Source: Paenibacillus vini
Lineage (GTDB): Bacteria; Bacillota; Bacilli; Paenibacillales; Paenibacillaceae
Direction: 5' to 3'
Length of the DNA: 64,000 nucleotides
Assembly: GCF_018403325.1 (NCBI RefSeq)
Contig: NZ_BOSL01000010.1
Coordinates: 158,347 to 222,346, forward strand
Below the pieces are notes generated by a model. It was given only the letters and a program-made list of their open reading frames with translations. It had not been told where the DNA came from and did no database searches. Positions 16,660 through 24,568 of the stretch are shown piece by piece. Within the stretch, counting starts at the first letter, position 1. Each line of letters begins with the position of its first letter. Position numbers and translations under genes: made by a program.

Positions 16660-17234
16660 AAGGATAGTTACTGGTAGAATCGAATATTATACTTTTTTTA
16701 CCAGAACGACGACTATACTAAAGGTGGATTTAACGTTCAAATCTCTGGTAGAGCTTCTACGTTGAAAAACCGGCACGCTCAAGCTCCGGCAACCGAATAT
16801 CCTAATTTAATTACAAACATTAATTTTGGGAAAACTGTGGTCGATTGCTTTCAGCTTTTTGTCCTGAACACGTGTCAAGGCTTCCTCTAAGGATATGATA
16901 TCTTCAATTGCCCGGTAAGGACGTCTCCTCGATCTAAGACTCCACTAGGTCGTTTCTTGTAACTGGGATCGTCTTGGTTATCCCGGTCTTCTCATCATGT
17001 ACCGTCATAACTTCCTTGATCACCTTCAATTCGTACAACACCCGCCGCTGCTTCTCACTCCGCAATAGCTTCCTTTCCATTTGAGATTCTTACCCCAGGA
17101 TAAATTTGTATCCCCTTATTTAACCGCCTATTTAGTTTCATTCTATGAAGGACAGTAAGAAAAATATATTTCACAGCGACCACTCCATTTTTCAAAATGT
17201 TACCTTTAATTTTACATTCAGAAACCATTTTATT
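16660..17234. other. Prophage-edge region with only gene debris
   Basis: Apart from the broken small phage-like gene at 16807-17080, nothing is recognised. A short inverted repeat around TACTGGTAGAA/TTTTTTTACCAG (about 16670-16705) may be a terminator. AT content rises toward 17230. Confidence 0.4.
16807..17080 (-). pseudogene. Broken small phage-type gene (two frames)
   Basis: A minus-strand ATG at 17080 opens 48 codons (start MERKLLRSEKQRRVLYELK, stop at 16934). Directly downstream in another frame is a further open stretch (RPYRAIEDIISLEEALTR) that stops at 16807. Together they read like one charged helical protein split by a frameshift. No family is recognised and the ribosome site is poor. 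The neighbourhood of broken phage genes supports decay. Confidence 0.3.
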
Positions 17235-18161
17235 CTATTGTGCATAAAAGACCGGCTCATGCTGCCATCGGTACTGTGACCAGCCGAAGGAAGCGGCGTT
17301 CTTCACCCAGACGCATTGTGACCGGACCACAATGCCGGCAGCCTCCATTGCATCTTCAAACTCCCTCTGCTTGGAAGAAGGGTGAAATACATAGATCGCC
17401 GCCGTTGGATCCATAATTCCGGCGTAGCGTTTAAACACGGCATGAAGAAAGCCCGCAAATTCCTCCGCGGGCATATCATCGTTCATTATGAGTTGGTGCC
17501 GGCTTCTGCTAATCGTGCAGAATCACATTCCACGGCCACATTGTAAGGAGGATCCGTGACAACCAGAGTCGCCTTCGCATCGCCCATCAACATGGCTACA
17601 TCCTCCGGATCCGTTGCATCCCCACACATCAGCAGATGCGGGCCGAGCTGCCAAACATCTCCGCGCTGCGTCTCAGGTTCTTTAATATCGCCCAATGCCT
17701 TCTCAATGTCAAAATCATCTTCGATTACCGGCGGATCCATTTCTGTGATACTCGGTAATGACGCGATCAGTTCACCGATCTCCTCCTGGTCAAATTCAGA
17801 TAGGCCGATATCTGCCCCGGTCTCCTGCTGTTGTTCGAGCAGCACGGCCAGCGCCTCCTCATCCCAACGACCGGAAACTTTGTTCAAAGTGAGGTTAAGC
17901 AGCCGTTCCTGCTGGTCGTCCAGGTCAACGACGCTGACGGCCAGCTCCGTATGCCCCTGTTCATTAACCATGATTTTATACCGCTGCTTGCCCGCCGACC
18001 ATGTTGCCGGTCCGCTCATTCCAGACAATCGGCTCTACATACCCGAACGAAAGAATAGAGTGCTTAAGCTTCTCATATTCCTTATCACCAGACTGAAGGT
18101 AAACTCGCGGGTTATAAGCTGCTGCGTTTATTTGATCGATAGGTATGATTTTGATGTTCAT
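17235..18161 (-). pseudogene. Phage ParB-like / DNA modification methylase, frameshifted and truncated
   Basis: Three frames carry consecutive pieces of one phage protein. First, 17976-18161 has a ParB-like N-terminus (IIPIDQINAAAYNPR, VEPIVWNERTGNMVGG). Second, 17486-18028 continues with KQRYKIMVNEQGHTE to a DNA methylase core with LLMCGDATDPEDV and the DPPYN catalytic motif. Third, 17235-17486 has NDDMPAEEFAGFLHAVF to WQHEPVFYAQ. The first junction looks like one extra G, the second like one lost base. The last frame stops right after FYAQ, where the family normally continues. The gene is dead and marks a former prophage that modified adenines or cytosines. Confidence 0.8.
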
Positions 18162-18173
18162 GATGCACCCCCA

Positions 18174-18199
18174 AAAGAAAAAGCACCTAGCAGGTGCTT
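18174..18199 (-). terminator. Terminator of the RES-domain gene
   Basis: AAGCACC and GGTGCTT pair around TAGCA, with TTTTTCTTTTG following on the minus strand. It overlaps the stop codon of the RES gene and gives this cassette its own end. Confidence 0.75.
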
Positions 18200-18869
18200 A
18201 AAACTTATAATCTATCTTTTTTAATTCCAACTTATGTGTAACTGTAACGTCGAAACAATCTGGGTTGAAAAAACAATAATTAACTCCATCTGGATCAACT
18301 GCGCTTTGATATCTAATCCCATCAAACCCTTTCAATTTTATGTATTCTGCTATTGCTTGAGTGGGAAGATACTCAATATCTGCGATATTCGGACGGACAG
18401 GGGCGGATAACTTCTCGCTAATTTGTCGTTTGAAACTATTAGGTCGATTTTTTTCCTCTTCCGTGGGAACAAAGTCAATAACATTCATTTGCTTCTTAGG
18501 CGTTACAGTAGCTATAACAATTGTCGCATTAATCCAAGGTCTCATTTCAGCAGCAGCGGTTTTATCACCTTCTGCAGCATACAAATAACGAATTCTTCGA
18601 GGATTTAGTCTGCCTATGCCTACGTATTTTTCTGGAGGTGCTGTTAAATCTGAATCTGAATACTGATCAACACCCTCATCCAAAATTCTAGCTCTGAAGA
18701 GAACCTTATCTGGTTCAATAATATATGGTGTTTTCATAATTGTTTCTATATGTTGACTTAGTAAAGTAGTATTACTATTAATAAAATATCTTGAAGTTTT
18801 AAATGAATCCCAAAACTCTTTTAAAACTTCATCTGTGTCTTCAGGCGTGGCCACGTAAAAGTCGATCAT
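18198..18869 (-). CDS. RES-domain protein (putative NAD+-degrading toxin)
   Basis: A 223-residue protein whose C-terminal two thirds resemble the RES domain: FRARILDE, GIGRLNPRRIRYLYAAEGDKTAAAEMRP (broken here as GIGRLNPRRIRYLY and AAEGDKTAAAEMRP), the strand ATVTPKKQMNVIDF, and GFDGIRYQSAVDPDGVNY. RES proteins are NAD+ phosphorylases or glycohydrolases that act as toxins, usually with an Xre-type antitoxin. No antitoxin gene is adjacent. I chose the ATG at 18869 because AAGGAGGGG precedes it. The gene is much more AT-rich than the flanking phage genes and has its own ribosome site and terminator, as expected of a moron or acquired cassette. Confidence 0.7.
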   Translation of the reverse strand: MIDFYVATPEDTDEVLKEFWDSFKTSRYFINSNTTLLSQHIETIMKTPYIIEPDKVLFRARILDEGVDQYSDSDLTAPPEKYVGIGRLNPRRIRYLYAAEGDKTAAAEMRPWINATIVIATVTPKKQMNVIDFVPTEEEKNRPNSFKRQISEKLSAPVRPNIADIEYLPTQAIAEYIKLKGFDGIRYQSAVDPDGVNYCFFNPDCFDVTVTHKLELKKIDYKF

Positions 18870-18912
18870 TCTTCCCCTCCTTGTCTTTGTATAATTCAAA
18901 AAAGAACAAAAC

Positions 18913-19356
18913 TCAAGCGAGAAATTGCAGAAGTAGTAGCTTGCGACGCTTACTGAATCCTAGCTTATGAAACCCCGCCGACAAAAAACAATAGCCTGGA
19001 TTCGAACTCCGGACTTTCAATTGATCAACATATGTGATTATGCCGTCAGGTGGCGGCTGGCCCCATTCATCAATAGTAGCGGCCACTGCGATGCGGATCA
19101 TGTCGCTACTGAGATAAGTAGATTCATTGCGGAAGATAGTACACTCCCATGCAAGGAGGCCGTCGTCTCGGATGCCTGACCAGGTAACCCAAACGGCGTT
19201 GCCGGTTGCTGTTCGCAGCACAAGATTACGTCCTGGGCGGCAGAATTGAGGACTCCCTACAGTCTGACGCGAATAGTGTCGATCAACAAGAAGGCGGCAA
19301 GATCGGTCGCCCTTGTGTGTCAATAACCATGGACCGTAGTCGGGTAAATTAAGCAT
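18913..19356 (-). CDS. Conserved prophage protein of unknown function with RHYSRQ motif
   Basis: A 147-residue protein, intact in one frame. Notable segments are LLVDRHYSRQTVGSPQFCRP near residue 24, VWVTWSGIRDDGLLAWECTIFRN and the C-terminal SSNPGYCFLSAGFHKLGFS. This layout (strand, motif, long strand, then PGYCFLSAGF) would suit a GNAT-like fold, but that is inference. Proteins of this look lie beside methylases in Bacillales prophages, so a role in DNA modification is possible and unproven. No strong ribosome site is seen immediately before the ATG. Confidence 0.6.
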   Translation of the reverse strand: MLNLPDYGPWLLTHKGDRSCRLLVDRHYSRQTVGSPQFCRPGRNLVLRTATGNAVWVTWSGIRDDGLLAWECTIFRNESTYLSSDMIRIAVAATIDEWGQPPPDGIITYVDQLKVRSSNPGYCFLSAGFHKLGFSKRRKLLLLQFLA

Positions 19357-19510
19357 TAGTTGCTGTACCTAACTGCCTCCTTTAAGTTGAGTTGGTTTCC
19401 CGTACGCAGGCGCAACAAACAGGGCCGTACAGCAACGCTGTGGTCCCGTCCTGCGATTCTCTTAACTCTTGCTTATATTCGCCCCCAGAACATATGTGCC
19501 TGTCCTAGGC

Positions 19511-19534
19511 AAAAGAAAAGCACCCGAAGGTGCT
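19511..19534 (-). terminator. Terminator of the YjcQ-family gene
   Basis: AGCACC and GGTGCT pair around CGAA, and TTTTCTTTTG follows on the minus strand. Confidence 0.75.
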
Positions 19535-19817
19535 ATTTTAGCCAGTCGCGAATTTCAATTAACCCCTTGTATGCTTTCCCCCACATACTATTATCTTTTA
19601 GGTATTGCTCACCTTTATCAGTTATTACTGGCCCTATTTTAAGGAGGAGAGGTCTGTTATCAGCCCAGAATACTCCAGCGATGTAATCTTCTCGCGAGAG
19701 ATAATTCACTGCGTTATCAAACTCATCTTCACTGACTCCAAAGTCTTCTTCGGTTAGAGGTGTGTTTCCTTCATTGATTTCCTTTAAGATTGCAAAACGA
19801 AGTTTATCTTTATTCAT
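19533..19817 (-). CDS. YjcQ family protein
   Basis: A 94-residue protein close in pattern to Bacillus YjcQ: NKDKLRFAILKEINEGNTPL, TEEDFGVSEDEFDNAVNYLS, REDYIAGV and ITDKGEQYLKDN. The family is a small winged-helix-like fold common in prophages; its target is unknown. I prefer the ATG at 19817 over the GTG two codons upstream. It lies between other prophage remnants and has its own terminator. Confidence 0.8.
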   Translation of the reverse strand: MNKDKLRFAILKEINEGNTPLTEEDFGVSEDEFDNAVNYLSREDYIAGVFWADNRPLLLKIGPVITDKGEQYLKDNSMWGKAYKGLIEIRDWLK

Positions 19818-19876
19818 AGACACTCAGTACCTTTCTAAATCAAAGTTTAGGATAGAAAAGAGCAATATGCCTTTCA

Positions 19877-20173
19877 TCAAATGATGTTATTGTCTTTTCT
19901 CAAAGGTCCAGAACCTACAAACGAAGCTCTCCCAATCGTTTGGCCAAAGTTCTCATGGGTCAAAAGAATTTCTCCAGTGTACAAAGAATCATCAATCCCC
20001 CATGCTTCAAATTGAACATTAGAACCATGAATGTCATTAAAAGATGATTCTGAAACTGCTACATCTAAATCAAATGACTTGAAGCCGTTCGAAACATACC
20101 AGGATAGGGACGCATTTTCAAACGAAATGTCCTTCCCATGGATGTTTAATGATTTCAAAGATACCATTGACAT
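19877..20173 (-). CDS. Hypothetical protein (98 aa) in prophage region
   Basis: A 98-residue beta-rich, acidic protein starting MSMVSLKSLNIHGKDISFEN and ending LRKDNNII. AGGAGGAAG precedes the ATG, so it is probably expressed. I recognise no family. Its AT-rich composition matches the YjcQ and RES genes rather than the methylase. Function unknown. Confidence 0.55.
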   Translation of the reverse strand: MSMVSLKSLNIHGKDISFENASLSWYVSNGFKSFDLDVAVSESSFNDIHGSNVQFEAWGIDDSLYTGEILLTHENFGQTIGRASFVGSGPLRKDNNII

Positions 20174-20256
20174 TTTGCACTTCCTCCTTTGCCATCAACT
20201 TTTCAACATAAAAGATTTACTAAGAGTAAAAAGCATCCGAGGATGGTTAAAATTCA

Positions 20257-20601
20257 TTAGATTGACAATTGATCTGCTATTTTTCTCAGAATAACTTCCC
20301 TAAGTATTTGATGAATATCTTCTGGAAATACCTCAACACTGATAGGAAAACTAGAATCATCAATGAGCGTGAGCACCTTGATGTCGTCTGGGTGAATTGT
20401 AATTATAACTCTGCCCACATTAATAAAACTAATTGTAACTTTTCATTCAAGAGGACTTAAGCCAATTAGTTCGCTATTTGAATGTATACCGTATGGTTCT
20501 GCCTTTAACTCTAATAAAACCTCCTGTAACGCCTTTGTGATCCTGTCTCTTTCTTCAATGTATTCATCAACCGTAGTTTTTAATTTTTCGCGCCAATCCA
20601 T
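20257..20601 (-). pseudogene. Small gene interrupted by an in-frame TGA (52 + 61 codons)
   Basis: An ATG at 20601, with AAGGAGG eight bases upstream, opens a 52-residue helical protein (MDWREKLKTTVDEYIEERD at the start) that stops at TGA 20443-20445. The same frame stays open for 61 more codons (VTISFINVGRVIITIHPDD, then IHQILREVILRKIADQLSI) to TAA at 20257. Either the TGA is a nonsense mutation in a protein of about 114 residues or these are a complete 52-residue gene plus a second frame. The family is unknown. Confidence 0.45.
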
Positions 20602-20783
20602 TTTAAGCGCCTCCTTCCTAAATCAAATTTCGACATTAGGAAGGACTTCCCTGCTTGATGCATCGGCTGGTTACTGTAGAACTGTTTCGCTCCTGTCCAC
20701 GAACCCCACATGCATCTTTTGCACTTTGCTGGCTGCTTCGGTTCCGATCGCGGACGTTGCAATTGATTACGCTTACCGGCCAT
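20580..20783 (-). pseudogene. Cysteine-containing small phage protein, probably frameshifted at its end
   Basis: From an ATG at 20783 (GAGGTG upstream) the frame reads MAGKRNQLQRPRSEPKQP, then CKRCMWGSWTGAKQF, a zinc-finger-like Cys pattern that looks like a short phage protein. The last 20 or so residues run through the ribosome site of the next gene and look out of frame. I do not know a function. Confidence 0.35.
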
Positions 20784-20949
20784 GTCGCCGTTCACCTCGG
20801 TTCCTCGGCGGTTCTATTCTGCCTTGTGTCACTTTAAAAAGGCTTTTGATGATTCTAATTCTCCCGGGTAATCACGCTCCTAAATATATAAAATTGATAG
20901 TCCCTTCCTCCTAATTAATTTCCTTTAATTCCATTATTTATATCATTAA

Positions 20950-20977
20950 TTGCATAATATTGTTAAATTGGTATAAT
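20950..20977 (+). promoter_or_regulatory. Sigma-A-type promoter for the secreted-protein gene
   Basis: TTGCAT, a 16-base spacer and a perfect TATAAT, preceded by TGG, lie about 105 bases before the secreted-protein start in AT-rich DNA. Confidence 0.6.
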
Positions 20978-21083
20978 ATAAGTACTTTACTATATTTTAC
21001 AGATTTGAAAGTGAATCAGAGTGTGAAAGGAGGTAGCAAGGTAGAGCATTTATTTTCTAAAATTATATGAAAGAGGGATGAAA

Positions 21084-21770
21084 ATGTTTAAAAAGGCTAT
21101 TTTATTAATTTCACTTTCTTTGTTAATGGTGATCACACCAATTTCACAACCGGCAAGTGCATTCGAAAGGCAGAAAACTGATAAATCTAATATAGTAATA
21201 TATCCAAAAGGTTTATCAATACCACAGGATATCATTCAAGATTTGAAAGATAGTAACCCTGATGCCGGAATAATTACTATTTATGAATATAGTGAGGTCC
21301 CAAGCGTTGAAGATAGAACTAGTCAAAATAGTGTCTCCCCCTTGGGCCTTCCTACAACATACGTCTATAAGTATATAAATAGCACAAAGGTTACTGTGGC
21401 CGATGCACTTAACAAAGATGAGTTCAAGTTTTCGGTGGCTAGAGGTGAGGAGGTAACATTATCCCGGACATATACTGGTTCTCTTACAGGGTCTCTTTCT
21501 GGATCACCTTTTGATAAAGGTGCTATCGGTGCCAATATAACTATAACAGCACAATACACTAAAGGAACAAAATACACAGGGCCATCTGAGTCCTCTAGCT
21601 TTAACACAAGAGAATTCAGAATGAAATTTTATGAGGAACGGGGCACTTGGAAACAAATCAAACAAGCTATCAGCACTATAAACCAAGAGGTAATAGCTAC
21701 TGACACAAAAGAAGGTACCTATAAAAAGCCAACCCGTTTCCTATCTTATAGTATTGACAAGAAAATCTAA
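21084..21770 (+). CDS. Secreted protein of unknown function (228 aa)
   Basis: A 228-residue exported protein. A typical Sec signal peptide (KKAILLISLSLLMVITPISQ, cleavage near PASA-FE) is followed by a mature part rich in Thr/Ser and beta structure (TYVYKYINSTKVTVADALNK, ARGEEVTLSRTYTGSLTGS, GAIGANITITAQYTKGTKY). The last part resembles the alternating strands of small secreted toxins or adhesins, but no family is recognised. I chose ATG 21084 because AGAGGG is six bases upstream. Strongly AT-rich DNA and opposite orientation to the phage genes indicate acquired cargo. It is coupled to the next gene by TAATG. Confidence 0.7.
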   Translation: MFKKAILLISLSLLMVITPISQPASAFERQKTDKSNIVIYPKGLSIPQDIIQDLKDSNPDAGIITIYEYSEVPSVEDRTSQNSVSPLGLPTTYVYKYINSTKVTVADALNKDEFKFSVARGEEVTLSRTYTGSLTGSLSGSPFDKGAIGANITITAQYTKGTKYTGPSESSSFNTREFRMKFYEERGTWKQIKQAISTINQEVIATDTKEGTYKKPTRFLSYSIDKKI

Positions 21771-21979
21771 TGAGAAGACGTAAACACACAATAGGCATTA
21801 TCACTATTCTGTTACTTCTAGTTTCTTTACCAGCTGGAGCGATATTAGGAAATTTATCTCTCAAATTAGTGGATTTGACACCAGTGATGCAAGATGTTTT
21901 TATCCTTTTATCTATAACAATTTGCATATTAGCATCAATTATTTTTTATATAACTTTTTCAAAAGAAACTAAACCTTAA
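21770..21979 (+). CDS. Small two-helix membrane protein (69 aa)
   Basis: A 69-residue protein with two predicted membrane helices (IGIITILLLLVSLPAGAIL and FILLSITICILASIIFYITF) separated by a short loop, with a basic N-terminus (MRRRKHT). Its ATG overlaps the stop of the secreted-protein gene by one base, so the two are produced together. An immunity or anchoring role for the upstream secreted protein is possible but only inferred from this coupling. Confidence 0.65.
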   Translation: MRRRKHTIGIITILLLLVSLPAGAILGNLSLKLVDLTPVMQDVFILLSITICILASIIFYITFSKETKP

Positions 21980-22484
21980 AGAACCTAAACACGGGAGGGT
22001 GTCACGAAGGTCATCAAGATTGATTAAGTGACTACCCTCTCTCCCTTTCCCTTTGGATAAAATAACCTCATATAGGTAGTTAAGGATATTCCCTATATGT
22101 GTACAAAAAAATAATATTTCAAATACATATGAATTTTTAGAAATGATACATACACTCTCAATTCGTATAGATCCTGATAATTGAGAAACTTTCTACTCCT
22201 AGATTAAGAAAAATTAAATAGATAGGCGAGAAGAGTTACGCCCCGGTTTCAATGCCGCATTCATGCGGCCGTGCATGTCATTCCCGCCTTTTTCCATGCT
22301 TACATTCTACACGGCAATTAATTCAAGTGGTGTTCAAATTTAATTCAACTTATGGTCAATTTTATCCGTCATTTATATGAAAAAGATGAAACTATTATTC
22401 AACTAGAAATTTTTACCTTCTCCCTTATTGGTATATATTGTATTATTTAATAGTATTATTAAAAAAAGTGAAGAGGTGCATTAA
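21980..22484 (+). other. AT-rich intergenic region with a terminator-like hairpin
   Basis: It contains an imperfect hairpin (AGGGTGTCAC with GTGACTACCCT, about 21996-22038) that probably ends the two-gene unit. A GC-rich scrap at 22235-22310 includes the inverted repeat GCCGCA-TTCA-TGCGGC. On the minus strand that scrap encodes a possible C-terminal phage remnant (MHGRMNAALKPGRNSSRLSI). The rest has no recognised feature. Confidence 0.4.
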
Positions 22485-22907
22485 ATGAAACATCATGTAT
22501 TTAAGAAGGTTTTACTTGTGTCGTCTGTCATGCTTTTGTCGATCACTGGTTCCGCTTTTGCTGAAGATGCCGTAATTACAAATAAAGGTGAAAGATTACC
22601 TTTAGATGCAAATGTTCGTCTTTCCGTTAGCTTGAAGGATTCTGTAACCCCTGTAATCTTGCAAAGTGAATTGACTCTTGTCTCTGAGGAAATTGGAGTA
22701 TATAATCAGCAAAAGAATGTCACGGTTTCAAGAGACTTTGCTCCAAACGAGACTATTCCTTCATCAATTATTTATACCGAGGATAACGGATCTCAAGGAA
22801 GATGGGGTGGAACCCTTAGTAGAACTAATGATCCTGCACCAGTAGCGCTTCCAGGTGGTGGACTTAGAGTCTACTACAAAGGAACTGTTTATAAGGATGT
22901 TGACTAA
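22485..22907 (+). CDS. Small secreted protein of unknown function (140 aa)
   Basis: A 140-residue protein with a clean signal peptide (KVLLVSSVMLLSITGSAFA, cleavage before EDAV). The mature part of about 115 residues is beta-rich and ends in GGGLRVYYKGTVYKDVD. AAGAGGTG lies upstream of the ATG and a perfect 18-base terminator lies 25 bases after the stop, so it is a complete unit. No family is recognised. Like the previous pair it is AT-rich and opposite to the phage genes. Confidence 0.7.
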   Translation: MKHHVFKKVLLVSSVMLLSITGSAFAEDAVITNKGERLPLDANVRLSVSLKDSVTPVILQSELTLVSEEIGVYNQQKNVTVSRDFAPNETIPSSIIYTEDNGSQGRWGGTLSRTNDPAPVALPGGGLRVYYKGTVYKDVD

Positions 22908-22931
22908 GCACTAATTTATTTTTAAATTGAT

Positions 22932-22971
22932 AAAAAGCAAAAAGAATAGTTCCCTATTCTTTTTGCTTTTT
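22932..22971 (+). terminator. Strong terminator with an 18-base perfect stem
   Basis: AAAAAGCAAAAAGAATAG and its exact complement (22954-22971) surround a four-base loop, and a T run is present on either strand, so it can act in both directions. Confidence 0.9.
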
Positions 22972-22986
22972 TATTTGTTAAAGTTT

Positions 22987-23459
22987 CTATATCTCATCGT
23001 CCTCAAAAAATCCCATTAACTTCAATATGTTCGCTATGCCCACCGTTCCCTCTTCGATTTTCCACCGAATCGTACTGTCGCTCATGCTGTGCCGAAAAAA
23101 CAACAACGTCTCCTTGCGAGAATAGCCCTGTATATATCTATAATCAATCGCCCGCCTCTCTTCAACATCTAAGATAAGCCCCCAGGCCCGCCGCAACTGC
23201 TGCGTATAAAACTTATATTGTTAATACACCCAACGTTGCTTTTCGATCAGGATTGCCGCGTTCGCAGTCTTGTCCGCATAAAGGTCTTCCTGATCGATCT
23301 GGCGCGCCGTTCCCCCTACGACTGCCGTCTGCTTCAGTTCCTCTTCATGTTCATCGAAATCCTGCATCAGCATCATCATCTCTTTATATTTCCCTAGCAG
23401 GTGCGCTGGACCTCCTGCTTCGAAGCTGTTGGAAAGAGTTCTTCTTGTTCCCATGCCAT
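22987..23459 (-). pseudogene. ArpU-like phage transcriptional regulator, broken by a frameshift and a nonsense codon
   Basis: Pieces of one protein are recognisable. An N-terminal frame from ATG 23459 reads MAWEQEELFPTASKQEVQRT. A second frame covers LLGKYKEMMMLMQDFDEHEE to AAILIEKQRWVY. After an in-frame TAA (23221-23223) the same frame continues QYKFYTQQLRRAWGLILDVE, YRYIQGYSRKETLLFFRHSM and an HTH-like ending to 22987. This resembles ArpU-family late-gene regulators (sigma-like). At least two inactivating lesions are present. Confidence 0.65.
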
Positions 23460-23477
23460 CGCACTCTTCCCCAAACT

Positions 23478-23819
23478 AAAAAGGTGAAGTTTGAAGTACG
23501 GAATGAGGATCAATTAAGAATATTCCTTGATTATGCTAAACGCAAACAGTACTTTATGGCATTCGAACTCGCTTTATCAATCGGAATGCGGCAAAGCGAA
23601 ATCCTTGCGCTTCGCAGGATGGACGTCCATCTTGCCAATGAAACCGTATCCGTTCGCAAAGCATACACACTAGCTGAAGTCGGTCATGATTTTGATGATA
23701 CCAAGAATGATTTTAATACCCGATCAATAGCCCTTTTTGAGAGTACTGTTCGGTTTTTAAAAGAACACTTTGACACTTCCAGCCGAATTATTGCTGAAAA
23801 ACCCACTTTACTTAACTAA
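23478..23819 (+). pseudogene. Tyrosine recombinase (phage integrase) fragment
   Basis: About 113 codons match the middle of a tyrosine integrase: VRNEDQLRIFLDYAKRKQYF, then FELALSIGMRQSEILALRRM, which carries the first catalytic Arg, then a beta hairpin and KNDFNTRSIALF. The N-terminal arm-binding and SAM-like domains, the H-x-x-R box and the catalytic Tyr are all missing, and the stop follows abruptly. It points toward the 3' end of tRNA-Thr about 90 bases away, the usual position of an integrase beside its attachment site. Confidence 0.8.
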
Positions 23820-23854
23820 AGGGTAGAAAAATGGTAGAAACATCACGAATTGAA

Positions 23855-23892
23855 CAAAAAAGCGCGGCCCCGGAAAATCTCGGAGACCGCGC
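23855..23892 (-). terminator. Terminator downstream of tRNA-Thr (right copy of flanking repeat)
   Basis: On the minus strand, GCGCGG and CCGCGC enclose a hairpin followed by TTTTTTG, 21 bases after the tRNA 3' end. A near copy lies at 16625-16659. Confidence 0.75.
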
Positions 23893-23912
23893 CGTGCTTG
23901 AATCTTAAAGAT

Positions 23913-23984
<72 letters not shown>

Positions 23985-24101
23985 AGATTCACTTTTAAAG
24001 TGAAACAAAAATTATTATACTCCGTTTCGGGAATATTGCAAGGTCCAATCTCTGGAAAAATGGGAATTCTAACTCGGCCCTGTTACTATCCGAATCAACC
24101 G

Positions 24102-24407
24102 TTACAAGCCCAGCTTATCCTGCACTGACCGGAGCTTCTGCTCGGACGAACCCTCTTTGTCCCTGCGATCATCGATTTTGATCGATGTAGATACCCGTTT
24201 GGCATCGGAGTGAAACGGCGCCTCATGAATCGCCCGGATTGCGGCGAAAATATCATCCAGCGGCCCTTCAATAATGGTACTCATCGAGGTGAGCGTGTAC
24301 TTGATTCCCTTTTGTTGTTCGAGTACTCGTTGCAGCTCGGCAACATAGGAGCTAAGACTAGTGGACCCTGTACCGATGGGAATAACCGTTACTTCCGCAA
24401 TCGCCAT
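24102..24407 (-). CDS. MTH1187 family thiamine-binding protein (YqgV-like)
   Basis: A 101-residue small soluble protein with the family pattern: AIAEVTVIPIGTGSTSLSSY at the start, IKYTLTSMSTIIEGPLDDIF in the middle, FHSDAKRVSTSIKIDDRRDK near the end. The family (DUF77) forms oligomers of ferredoxin-like units and binds thiamine or its relatives. GGGAGGCG precedes the ATG. It lies beside the PHP/ECF cluster in the same direction but 160 bases separate them, so an operon is uncertain; it is at least suggestive that an ECF (vitamin-type) transporter is a neighbour. Confidence 0.88.
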   Translation of the reverse strand: MAIAEVTVIPIGTGSTSLSSYVAELQRVLEQQKGIKYTLTSMSTIIEGPLDDIFAAIRAIHEAPFHSDAKRVSTSIKIDDRRDKEGSSEQKLRSVQDKLGL

Positions 24408-24568
24408 AATTAAGCGCCTCCCTGATTATACGCATTATTATCTTGCCTTCCCTTATTGTAACAAGATTCGCTCCGGAATATCAAACCGGGGAACCACGAG
24501 TTATAAGATAAAAATCAGGGGGCGCCATGGATGTACACCGCGTTAGCGAGAACTTTGTTTCCCAGCCT

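Noticed and set aside
23253-23477. The upstream part of the plus-strand frame that runs into the integrase fragment
   Set aside because: It is antisense to the ArpU-like pseudogene. Integrase similarity begins only at about 23478.
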